A stretch of DNA of 64,000 nucleotides from Anaeramoeba flamelloides. Taxonomy: Eukaryota; Metamonada; Anaeramoebidae. The notes under the pieces are model-generated. The model was not told the origin of the DNA. It worked only from the letters and a program-made list of their open reading frames with translations, and made no database searches. Shown piece after piece: positions 49,001-56,400 of this stretch; positions within the stretch are counted from its first letter, which is position 1; every line of letters starts with the position of its first letter. The translations under genes and the position numbers were made by a program. The DNA is taken from the NCBI GenBank assembly GCA_027625915.1, contig JANTQA010000051.1:3162501-3226500 (forward strand), in the 5' to 3' direction.

Positions 49001-51394
49001 ATTTTATATTCACCTTATGAAGATAAAGAAACCCAAATTGCAACTAAAGCTTTACTTTATTTAACTGATGAAATGTTAAAATCCAATGGAAAAACCTTGA
49101 AAGGAAAAATAATCACATTATCTGGATCTAATGATAAATCAATTGAAATTGCCAAAGAATTAATTAAAAAAGGAGCCATTCCAATTACCTTAAGTGATGA
49201 AAATGGATATATTCATAATCCAAATGGATTTGATATTGAACAATTAAACAAAATCCAAGAATTAAAAAACCAAAACAAACCCTTGGAATCTATCACCAAA
49301 ATCGATAAAAATATCCAATATCATCCAAATAAATCACCATTTTCAAAAATCAAATGTGATATTGCAATACCATGTCAAAAAACTGGAGAAATCACTAAAA
49401 CAGAATCCAAACAATTATCTCAAAATGGATGTATTGCAGTTACTGATGGAACTCAAGATGCATCAACTAAAGAAGCAATTGAATTTTATCAAAAAAATGA
49501 TATTTTGTATTCGCCTTATGATTTAACATCACAAGTGATTAAAAAATTTGAAAAATTCGAAAAAGAACAAAATAAATCAGGAAAACCACTGAGCAACGAT
49601 GTTGTTGAAAAAAAATTAAAAGAAATAATTAAAAATATTTTTAACAATAATGATTTAATTCAAAAAGAATATTCTGAGAAATCAACATCATCCTCTGATG
49701 AATCTGATTCTTCCAATTCTTCAGATTCTTCAGATTCTTCAGATTCTGAAAATTCAAAGGAAATGAAACGATTAATGAAAGAATTAAAAGATAAAGAAAA
49801 AGAATTAAAAAAAAAAGCCCAAGAATTAAAAAAATCACAAAGAGAAAAAGAATTACAACTTGAACAAAGAGAAAAAGAAATGCAAGCAGAATTAGAAAGA
49901 AAAAGACAATTAAAAAAGGAGGAATTGGAAAGAAAGAAACAAGAGTTAATGAGAAAGGAACAAGAGCTTAAAGAAAAAAGAAAAAGAAAAAAACAAGAAT
50001 TAGAAAAAAAAAGATTACAGCGTTTAGCTCAAAAACAGAAAAAAGAAGAATTAAGAAAAAAACGATTAGAAGAATTAAAACAAAAACAAAAAGAATTAAA
50101 TGAAAAAGAAGAAGAATTAAACCAAAATGAAAAATTAAAATTATTAGAACTTGAAAAACTTGAAAAAGAAAAAGAAAATGAATTCAATAATTTGAAAGAA
50201 CAAAAAGATAAAGAATTAAATGAAAAAGAAAAACAATTAAAAGAAATTGAAGAAAAATTAAATGAAAAATTAAAAAAATCTTCTGAAAAAAATTCAAGCT
50301 CAAGCTCAAGCTCAAGTTCAAGTTCTAATTCAAGTTCAAGTGGAAGTGAAGATTCAAATAAACAAAAGAAAAAAAGAAAGAAAAAAATATCTGAGTCCTC
50401 ATCTGAAGATGAAGAAACAAAAAAATTATTAAATGAAATCAATCAAAAAGAAAAAGAACTTGCTGAAAAATCAAAGCAATTAACAGAAGAAGAACAAAAA
50501 AGAAAACTTGAATTAGAAAACCAATTAGACCAAAAAAAAAAAGAATTAGATCAATTAGAAAAAGAAAAGTTAGATAAATTAAAACAAAAAGAATTAGATT
50601 TACAAAAACAAGAAGAAGAATTGAAAAAGAAAAAAGAAGAATTAAGAAAAAAAAAATTAGAACAATTAGAAAAGAAAAGAAAAGAAAAAGAAGAATTAAG
50701 AAAAAAACGATTAGAAGAATTAAAACAAAAACAAAAAGAATTAAATGAAAAAGAAGAAGAATTAAATCAAAATGAAAAATTAAAATTATTAGAACTTGAA
50801 AAACTTGAAAAAGAAAAAGAAAATGAATTCAATAATTTGAAAGAACAAAAAGATAAAGAATTAAATGAAAAAGAAAAACAATTAAAAGAAGACGAAGAAA
50901 AATTAAAAGAAAATGAAGAAAAATTAATGGAAAAATTAAAAAAATCCTTGAAAAATCCCATAAGATCAAAAAAAGGTTCAAGTTCAAGTTCAAGTACAAG
51001 TACAAGTACAAGTTCAAGTAGAAGTAGCAGTGGAAGTGAAGATTCAAATAAAAAAAATAAAAAAAAAAACAAAAATTTAACATCTGAATCCTCATCTGAA
51101 GATGAAGAAACAAAAAAATTATTAAATGAAATCAATCAAAAAGAAAAAGAACTTGCTGAAAAATCAAAGCAATTAACAGAAGAAGAACAAAAAAGAAAAC
51201 TTGAATTAGAAAACCAATTAGACCAAAAAAAACAAGAATTAGATCAATTAGAAAAAGAAAAGTTAGATAAATTAAAACAAAAAGAATTAGTTTTACAAAA
51301 ACAAGAAGAAGAATTGAAAAAGAAAAAAGAAGAATTAAGAAAAAAAAAATTAGAACAATTAGAAAAAAAGAAAAGAAAAAAAAAGAAGAATTAA
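40061..51394 (+). CDS. Giant scaffold protein, 5' part (3777 aa): CH-like, coiled coil, 15 GDH-like domains, coiled-coil/Ser modules
   Basis: ATG at 40061 follows an A-rich leader. Residues ~28-140 resemble a calponin-homology domain (LLSQDGVLILNAMNNL, ENINLYQKILLEFFGY and a final helix SIVFVKEVIELFG). 141-260 is unrecognised. ~262-670 is a long E/R/K coiled coil built of (R)LRKQKEEEE units. ~675-3153 holds fifteen tandem glutamate-dehydrogenase-like Rossmann domains. ~3205-3230 is a DSSNSSDSSDSSDSEN linker. From ~3235 there are coiled-coil modules separated by Ser runs. The frame stops at 51394 inside the third module, but the next frame continues the same module, so this is probably one gene with 51561-57377 (~5,770 codons). 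The first ~260 codons use more C/G at third positions than the rest. It is likely a cytoskeletal or membrane-associated scaffold; function unknown. Confidence 0.85.
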   Translation: MKNRFKNLTKSEGFKEFQVNKLKEEQYTKLLKEALEFIQGVLEDKTITEEQLLSQDGVLILNAMNNLATPMTIHIVPTFFEHQVITENINLYQKILLEFFGYYPQNLWPITGKHSDDFITRLSFIKSIVFVKEVIELFGSKRYTDEPIRKIHIMKGKLKTVKYTGKQKENNRFHNDCYDLGEGRHKLPRELLKQNRSMYRYLLDVQRSLEQMKESKEGTTLDRFKRNSRYRRRVKALPKIAIGSEFDIETLLLDTGGVEEEKRQKKELERKIKNKSIEEQNKLKKEHEERLLKLKRISEEVENEKEKEKELEKERLRKEKEEQEEQERLRKQKEEEEQERLRKQKEEERKRKEEEEQERLRKQKEEEERKRKEKEEQEERKRKEEEEERERLRKQKEEEDERKRKQKEEDERKRRQKNEEERLRKEKEERERLRKQKEEDERKRKEEEEERERKRKQKEEEDERKRKQKEERLRKEKEEKKRLKKEKEEEQERLRKQKEEEERKRKEKEEQERLSKQKQLEERIRKEDEEEEERLRLAKIKEEELAKRERALKERERLLREREEQSKKDFEKKLLELALKQKELEEKKKLKKQKEKEKLERLQKKLNSLKDYDHELNEKNQKHKLENEKKLKEIEAKYQNTDQENQFEKEFDELKKKEKKLDKKLKLDISQDLVDKTDNKLKSNEKTLKGKKICLSGSNDKSIKIAKELIKKGAIPITLSDKNGYISNPNGFDIEQLNKIKELKNQNKPLESIIKTDKNIQYHPNKTPFSTIECDIAIPCQKHGEITKTESKQLSQNGCIAVTDGTLDASSSDAIPIYQRNDILYTPYEDQNNKIAKEIVNKTANKLKSNGKTLKGKAISLSGSNNKTIETAKELIKKGAIPITLSDENGFISNQNGFDIEQLNKIQELKNQNKPMESITKTDKNIQYHPNKTPFSTIECDIAIPCQKNGEITKTESKQLSQNGCIAVTDGTLDASSSDAIPIYQRNDILYTPYQDKETQIANKIVDKTDNKLKSNGKTLKGKIITLSGSNDKSIEIAKELIKRGAIPITLSDENGFISNPNGFDIEQLNKIKELKNQNKPLESINKTDKNIQYHPNKTPFSTIECDIAIPCQKRGEITKTESKQLSQNGCIAVTDGNTDASTKGAIEIYQKNDILYSPYQDQETQIANKIVNKTDNKLKSNGKTLKGKIITLSGSNDKTIETAKELIKKGAIPITLSDENGFISNPNGFNIEQLNKIQELKNQNKPLESINKTDKNIQYHPNKTPFSTIECDIAIPCQKRGEITKTESKQLSKNGCIAVTDGTPDASTSEAIPIYQKNDILYTPYEDKETQIAKKLVDQTDKKLKSNGKTLKGKTITLSGSNDKSIETAKELIKKGAIPITLSDENGYIHNPNGFDIEQLNKIQELKNQNKPLESINKTDKNIQYHPNKTPFSTIECDIAIPCQKNGEITKTESKQLSQNGCIAVTDGTPDASTSDAIPIYQKNDILYSPYEDQETQISKKIVDKTDNKLKSNGKTLKGKVISLSGSNDKSIEIAKELIKKGAIPITLSDKNGYIHNPNGFDIEQLNKIKELKNQNKPLQSITKTDKNIQYHPNKTPFSTIECDVAIPCQKSGEITKTESKQLSKNGCIAVIDGTPDASTKEAITIYQKNDILYSPYEDKETQISKNLVDKTDKKLKSNGKTLKGKKICLSGSNDKTIETAKELIKKGAIPITLSDKNGYIHHPNGFDIEQLNKIKELKNQNKPIESITKTDKNIQYHPNKTPFSTIECDIAIPCQKRGEITKTESKQLSKNGCIAVTDGTQDASSSDAIPIYQKNDILYTPYQNQETILAKKLVDQTDNKLKSNGKTLKGKKITLSGSNDKSIETAKELIKKGAIPITLSDENGYIHHPNGFDIEQLNKIKELKNQNKPLKLIIKTDKNIQYHPNKTPFSTIKCDIAIPCQKHGEITKTESKQLSQNGCIAVTDGTPDASSSDAIEIYQKNDILYSPYEDKETQISKKIVNKTDNKLKSNGKTLKGKTITLSGSNDKSIKISKELIKKGAIPITLSDENGFVYNPNGFDIEQLNKIKELKNQNKPMESITKTDKNIQYHPNKTPFSTIECDIAIPCQKNGEITKTESKQLSQNGCIAVTDGTQDASSSDAIEIYQKNDILYSPYEDKNNKITKELVAKTANKLKSNGKTLKGKTISLSGYNNKSIETAKELIKKGAIPITLSDENGFLHNPNGFDIEQLNKIQELRNQIKNLYFINKTDKNIQYHPNKTPFSTIKCDIAIPCQKTGEITKTESKQLSQNGCIAVTDGAPDASTRDAIPIYQKNDILYIPYEDLETKLAKKLVDQTDKKLKSNGKTLKGKTITLSGSNDKSIETAKELIKKGAIPITLSDENGFISNQNGFDIEQLNKIQELKNQNKPMESITKTDKNIQYHPNKTPFSTIECDIAIPCQKNGEITKTESKQLSKNGCIAVTDGTQDASTNDAIEIYQKNDILYSPYEDKETQISKKLVDQTDKKLKSNGKTLKGKKICLSGSNDKTIETAKELIKKGAIPITLSDENGFLHNLNGFNIEQLNKIKELKNQNKPLESINKTDKNIQYHPNKTPFSTIECDIAIPCQKHGEITKTESKQLSQNGCIAVTDGTQDASTKEAITIYQKNDILYSPYEDKETQISNKIVNKTDKKLKSNGKTLKGKTITLSGSNDKSIETAKGFINKEAFPITLSDENGFISNLNGFDIEQLNKIQELKNQNKPLESITKTDKNIQYHPNKTPFSTIECDIAIPCQKNGEITKTESKQLSKNGCIAVTDGTQDASTNDAIEIYQKNDILYSPYEDKETQISKKLVDQTDKKLKSNGKTLKGKKICLSGSNDKTIETAKELIKKGAIPITLSDENGFLHNLNGFNFEQLNKIKELKNQNKPLESINKTDKNIQYHPNKTPFSTIKCDIAIPCQKHGEITKTESKQLSQNGCIAVTDGTPDASTNDAIEIYQKNDILYSPYEDKETQIATKALLYLTDEMLKSNGKTLKGKIITLSGSNDKSIEIAKELIKKGAIPITLSDENGYIHNPNGFDIEQLNKIQELKNQNKPLESITKIDKNIQYHPNKSPFSKIKCDIAIPCQKTGEITKTESKQLSQNGCIAVTDGTQDASTKEAIEFYQKNDILYSPYDLTSQVIKKFEKFEKEQNKSGKPLSNDVVEKKLKEIIKNIFNNNDLIQKEYSEKSTSSSDESDSSNSSDSSDSSDSENSKEMKRLMKELKDKEKELKKKAQELKKSQREKELQLEQREKEMQAELERKRQLKKEELERKKQELMRKEQELKEKRKRKKQELEKKRLQRLAQKQKKEELRKKRLEELKQKQKELNEKEEELNQNEKLKLLELEKLEKEKENEFNNLKEQKDKELNEKEKQLKEIEEKLNEKLKKSSEKNSSSSSSSSSSSNSSSSGSEDSNKQKKKRKKKISESSSEDEETKKLLNEINQKEKELAEKSKQLTEEEQKRKLELENQLDQKKKELDQLEKEKLDKLKQKELDLQKQEEELKKKKEELRKKKLEQLEKKRKEKEELRKKRLEELKQKQKELNEKEEELNQNEKLKLLELEKLEKEKENEFNNLKEQKDKELNEKEKQLKEDEEKLKENEEKLMEKLKKSLKNPIRSKKGSSSSSSTSTSTSSSRSSSGSEDSNKKNKKKNKNLTSESSSEDEETKKLLNEINQKEKELAEKSKQLTEEEQKRKLELENQLDQKKQELDQLEKEKLDKLKQKELVLQKQEEELKKKKEELRKKKLEQLEKKKRKKKKN
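40140..40480 (+). other. Calponin-homology-like domain of the giant protein
   Basis: The order helix, DGVLILNAMNNL, ENINLYQKILLEFFG, PQNLWPI and final helix parallels CH domains (DGxxLCxLxN, ENIxxFLxAxxxxG, xDLF, closing helix). The usual tryptophan of helix 1 is not obvious. CH domains bind actin or microtubules. Assignment made by eye, moderate. Confidence 0.5.
42073..49519 (+). repeat. Fifteen tandem glutamate-dehydrogenase NAD(P)-domain-like repeats (coding)
   Basis: Each unit starts KLKSNGKTLKGK and runs through ITLSGSNDKSIETAKELI, GAIPITLSDENGF, NPNGFDIEQLNKI, IQYHPNKTPFSTIECDIAIP, CQKNGEITKTESKQLSQNG, CIAVTDG and YQKNDILYSPY. This follows domain II of NADP-dependent glutamate dehydrogenase (VSVSGSGNVAQYA, SDSSG, WxxxxDIALPCATQNEL, GVKAVAEGANMPTT, FQQAGVLFAPG). 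The TTAAAATCCA landmark occurs at 42101, 42599, 43097 and so on every 498 bases to 48575, then at 49076: exactly 166 codons per unit, 167 for the last step. The dinucleotide motif GSGNVA has become GSNDKS, CATQNE has become CQKNGE and EGAN has become DG plus T/A/N, so NAD(P) binding is probably lost. Confidence 0.9.
49680..49760 (+). repeat. Ser/Asp linker after the GDH-like array
   Basis: In-frame run of TCTTCAGAT-type units (SDSSNSSDSSDSSDSE). It marks the change from globular repeats to coiled coil and may be phosphorylated by CK2-type kinases, as SSDSE strings often are. Confidence 0.7.
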
Positions 51395-53420
51395 GAAAAA
51401 AAACGATTAAAAGAATTAAAACAAAAACAAAAAGAATTAAATGAAAAAGAAGAAGAATTAAATCAAAATGAAAAATTAAAATTATTAGAACTTGAAAAAC
51501 TTGAAAAAGAAAAAGAAAATGAATTCAATAATTTGAAAGAACAAAAAGATAAAGAATTAAATGAAAAAGAAAAAACAATTAAAAGAAGACGAAGAAAAAT
51601 TAATGGAAAAATTAAAAAAATCCTTAAAACCATCTTTAAGATCAAAAAAAAGCTCAATTTCAAGCTCAAGTTCAAGCTCAAGTTCAAGTTCAAATTCAAG
51701 TTCAAGCAACAGTGACAGTGGAAGTGAAGATTCAAATAAAAAAAATAAAAAAAAAAACAAAAATTTAACATCTGGATCCTCATCTGAAGATGAAGAAACA
51801 AAAAAATTATTAAATGAAATCAATCAAAAAGAAAAAGAACTTGCTGAAAAATCAAAGCAATTAACAGAAGAAGAACAAAAAAGAAAACTTGAATTAGAAA
51901 AAAGATTAGATCAAAAAAAACGAGAATTAGATCAATTAGAAAAAGAAAAGTTAGATAAATTAAAACAAAAAGAATTAGATTTACAAAAACAAGAAAAAGA
52001 ATTAATACAAAAAGAAGAATTAGAAAAAATACAACCCGATCAAAATGAAAAAGAAGAAGATGAAAAAATAAAATTAGAAGATTCAGATAAAAAACAGAAA
52101 AAAGAAGAATTAAGAAAAAAACGATTAGAAGAATTAAAGCAAAAACAAAAAGAATTAAATGAAAAAGAAGAAGAATTAAATCAAAATGAAAAATTAAAAT
52201 TATTAGAACTTGAAAAACTTGAAAAAGAAAAAGAAAATGAATTCAATAATTTGAAAGAACAAAAAGATAAAGAATTAAATGAAAAAGAAAAACAATTAAA
52301 AGAAGACGAAGAAAAATTAATGGAAAAAATAAAAATATCCTTAAAACCATCTTTAAGAACAAAAAAAACCTCAAGCACAAGTTCTAATTCAAATTCAAGT
52401 AAAAGTGGAAGTTCGAGTTCAAGCTCAAGTTCAAGTGGAAGTGGAAGTGAACACTCAAATAAAAAAAATAAAAAAAAAAACAAAAATTTAACATCTGAAT
52501 CCTCATCTGAAGATGAAGAAACAAAAAAATTATTAAATGAAATCAATCAAAAAGAAAAAGAACTTGTTGAAAAATCAAAGCAATTAACAGAAGAAGAACA
52601 AAAAAGAAAACTTGAATTAGAAAAAAGATTAGATCAAAAAAAACGAGAATTAGATCAATTAGAAAAAGAAAAGTTAGATAAATTAAAACAAAAAGAATTA
52701 GATTTACAAAAACAAGAAAAAGAATTAATACAACAAGAAGAATTAGAAAAAATACAACCCGATCTAAATGAGAAAGAAGAATTAGAAGATTCAGATAAAA
52801 AACAGAAAAAAGAAGAATTAAGAAAAAAACGATTAGAAGAATTAAAACAAAAACAAAAAGAATTAAATGAAAAAGAAGAAGAATTAAAACAAAATGAAAA
52901 ATTAAAATTATTAGAACTTGAAAAACTTGAAAAAGAAAAAGAAAATGAATTCAATAATTTGAAAGAACAAAAAGATAAAGAATTAAATGAAAAAGAAAAA
53001 CAATTAAAAGAAGACGAAGAAAAATTAATGGAAAAATTAAAAAAATCCTTAAAACCATCTTTAAGATCAAAAAAAAGCTCAATTTCAAGCTCAAGTTCAA
53101 GTTCAAGTTCAAGCAACAGTGGAAGTGAAGATTCAAATAAACAAAAGAAAAAAAGAAAGAAAAAAATATCTGAATCCTCATCTGAAGATGAGGAAATAAA
53201 AAAATTATTAAATGAAATCAATCAAAAAGAAAAAGAACTTGCTGAAAAATCAAATAAATTAACAGAAAAAGAACAAAAAAGAAAACTTGAATTAGAAAAT
53301 CAATTAGACCAAAAAAAGCAAGAATTAGATCAATTAGAAAAAGAAAAGTTAGATAAATTAAAACAAAAAGAATTAGATTTACAAAAACAAGAAGAAGAAT
53401 TGAAAAAAGAAAAAGAAGAA
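50035..53420 (+). repeat. Five tandem coiled-coil/serine-linker modules (~645-715 nt each)
   Basis: Each module begins EELRKKRLEELKQKQKELNE (50045, 50691, 51385, 52104, 52811), continues with LKLLELEKLEKEKENEFNN and KELNEKEKQLKE, then a Ser-rich linker of 12-30 residues, SGSEDSNK, an N/K-rich basic stretch, SESSSEDEETKKLLNEINQ and KRKLELEKRLDQKKRELDQL. The DNA copies are nearly identical outside the Ser linkers, which vary in TCAAGT/AGCTCA hexamer number. Modules 4 and 5 add EELEKIQPD. The product should be a long rod with flexible phosphorylatable hinges. Confidence 0.85.
51355..51580 (+). other. Cluster of A-run indels that splits the giant gene
   Basis: Compared with the sister modules, the reading frame leaves phase in the A-rich run just before 51385, returns to the original phase because of one extra A in the run at 51396-51403 (eight A against seven), and shifts again by one extra A near 51575 (six A against five). 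A TAA at 51392-51394 falls between the first two. The intervening bases still encode the module almost unchanged. Either these are read-consensus errors in A runs or the gene is really split. Confidence 0.75.
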
Positions 53421-56400
53421 TTAAAAAAAAAACGCAAAGAAGAATTATTAAAAAAAAAAGAGCGCTTAAAACTTCAAGATCTCGATCTTGACGATCGAGA
53501 TAAATTACTTGCAACTACCGAACTCACTAATCAAAGTGAAAATGTAAATTACAATTCCAATCCCCGTGATAGTTCTATTGAAAGTAGATTTGAAGAATAT
53601 GATGCTGAAAAATTAAAGGAATTATATAAAAAAAAATTAAAAGAATTAAATAAAGTAAAAAAGGAATTAAATAATAAAGACGAATTAAAAAATCAACATA
53701 ATCAAAGACTTACAGAAATTGAAAAACAATTAAAAGAATTTGAGAAAAATGGGGCAAAAAAAGAAAATAGTTCCAGTTCCAGTTCAAGTTCAAGTTCAAG
53801 TTCAAGTGGAAGTGAAGATTCAAATAAAAAAAATAAAAAAAAAAAGAAAAATAAGAAAAAAAGTAAAAGCAAAAGTGGAAGTGGAAATGATAGTAATGGA
53901 GAATTTGAAAAAAATCTTGAACTTTCAGAATCTAATAAAAAAAAATTGAAGAAAATTAAAAAAATGCTTAATTCAATTGGAAAAAATGATTTAAAAGATA
54001 ATTCTGATTTATTCAAAGAAATTGAAGACTTAGAAAAACAGGAATTAGAAATCAATAATCAAGAAAATGCCTTAGAATCTAGAAAATTAAATTTAGAAAA
54101 GGAATTACAAAAAATCAGAGAATTATTAGGCAACAATTTTGAAGATGGATTTGATTCTGGTTCTGGTTCTGGTTCTGATAAATTAAATAAAGAGAATAAT
54201 TATAATTATGATGATGATGATTTTATACTTTTTGAAAAAAGTAATAAAGCAAACAGAAAAAAAAAAAAACGAACTGAAGAAATGCCAATTCAAGAAAATG
54301 TAATTCGTGAAAAAAATGAAAAACCCACAAAATTTAAAAATTTGAAAGAGAGATCAAGAGAGAAATCAAAAGATCATAAAGATCAGTCAAAATCTCAAAA
54401 CAAAACAAAGTCCCTTTCAAGTGTTTCAGATTCGCCAAGAAATGCCTCAAGATTTTTAGATGATGTTGTACCACAGGAAATTAAGGATTTAATGAATAGG
54501 AATTCATTTGGGTTTTATTCTGGATTTAATACAAAGAGTAATTATTATTATAATAATAAAAATAATTTCAATGAAATTGAAACAAAAAACAAGAGATACA
54601 ATAATTATAAATCCCATTCAATAAATATTCCAGATCAGAAAAAGAACGCAAAGTCATTTAATAAACCAGATAAAAATTTGACTTTTAAAAATTTTACAAA
54701 ATTTGGTATTGAATATGTGGATCCAAAGAAAGTCTCGTTTTATAAAACATCAAAAAGTATAAAATTATTAATTGATCGATATCATTCTGTAAATGATAAC
54801 AAATGCGTTTTTGAAAATTTCTTTTTCATTAATACCTTTGATCGGTGGAAAAGTCTAAATTTCAAAAAGAAAGCATTTCCCTTAGAATGTATGGACAAAT
54901 TAAAAACGGAGTTTGATTTGATATGGAAAGATGTAGTATCGTCTGCAAGAATGGGGCGTATTGAATTAAAAGTTAAGTCAGATAGCACCGGCGATGGTCT
55001 TTATAGAAAGACTGTATTATATTTAACAAAAAGTTATATTAAATTGAAAATTAAGACAGGGCTTGATCAAGATTTTGAAACCGGATTCAAATACAGATGG
55101 GGTGACAATTTAAAAATAGCCATAGATCGAAATAATCCCACTTACAATTTATTAGTGTACCTGCCAACAGAAGAGTTTACAGTCATCCGCCCAGAAGATA
55201 AAACATTAAATAGAATACTGGTATTATTATTTTTATTATATAATGAAACTCAAGGAAAGAATAAAGTCATTGGTAACAATCCTATTATAAGAAATGTCAG
55301 TGCAAATAAACTTAATAACAAAATTTTACCACCGTTATTAAAGCCAACAAGAAAAATAAAAAAGGATTTATCTGCTTACAAAACGTTTAAAAGGCAAATT
55401 GAAAATGACGAAATTACCTTAGACCAAATCATTAAAAACTATTATCGAAATAATGGTGCAAGTTTTTTAATTTATACTTTAGTCAAGAGGAAATATCCTT
55501 TTGAAGCTGGCTTTTTAAAAATTGCAAAAAGGGGCATAATCTATGGTGTTGGGAATGAGGAACCAGAAGGAATACACTTTAATAAATATTTCCAAATTGT
55601 TCGATCTCAAAACGATAAAAAAAGATTTTTAATCATTTACAAAGCACACAAAAAGCCCTCCTATATGAATTTCCAACGTAAAGGACAAAAGAAACTTTCC
55701 AATTTAATAATTTACGCCCAAAGTGAAAATGATTGCATCTTAATTTCCCAGACAATTCAATACTTTTATAAGAAGCAAAATAACGTTGGTGGTAGCAAAA
55801 TGAAGACTCGTAATAAATCGGATCGGGGTAGAGAACTTTTAAAAAGTAACAAAAAAAAGAAAAAAGTTAAGTCAAATTATAAATCAAAAAGTAAAAGAAG
55901 AAGTAGAAGCCGTTTAAGTAACCTGGGGTCATCAAATCTTAATTTGAATCTCCCTCATAATGAATTTATTCATAAAAATATTAAAAAGAGGACACAAGGT
56001 AATACTGGAAAAAAACATAAAGTGGATGATTCCACTTCCAATGATTCAAGTTCATATTCAAGCACAGACTATGAAGAAGGCTCTTCAAAATTCACATCTG
56101 AATCAGGTTCTAATTCAGATGATACTTCGAATTCTGATGAAAATGAATTGAAAGAAAAAAATAAACTTCATCAAAACAAATTGGAAAAACTAAGTGAGCC
56201 ATCTGAAGTTGATGAGGATAGAAGTGAATTTTTAAAAGACAATAGTTCGAATGGTGACGAAACAGATCAATCCGAAAATTCAAAAAATAGTACTTCGGGA
56301 AGCGATAATGAAAGGGAAAAGGAAAAAGAAGAAAAGAAAACAACAAGTTCAAGTGGAAGTGTAAGTGGAAGTGGAAGTGGAAGTGAAAGTGACGATTCAA

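Noticed and set aside
42070-49064. Many 65-98-codon frames in other phases of the GDH-like array
   Set aside because: They recur with the 498-base period and exist only because the array is repeated; the single long frame explains the region.
42073-49519. BRCT-type or other tandem domain reading of the repeats
   Set aside because: The GAIPITLSDENG and CDIAIPC strings first suggested another Rossmann-like repeat, but the full order of motifs fits glutamate dehydrogenase domain II much better.
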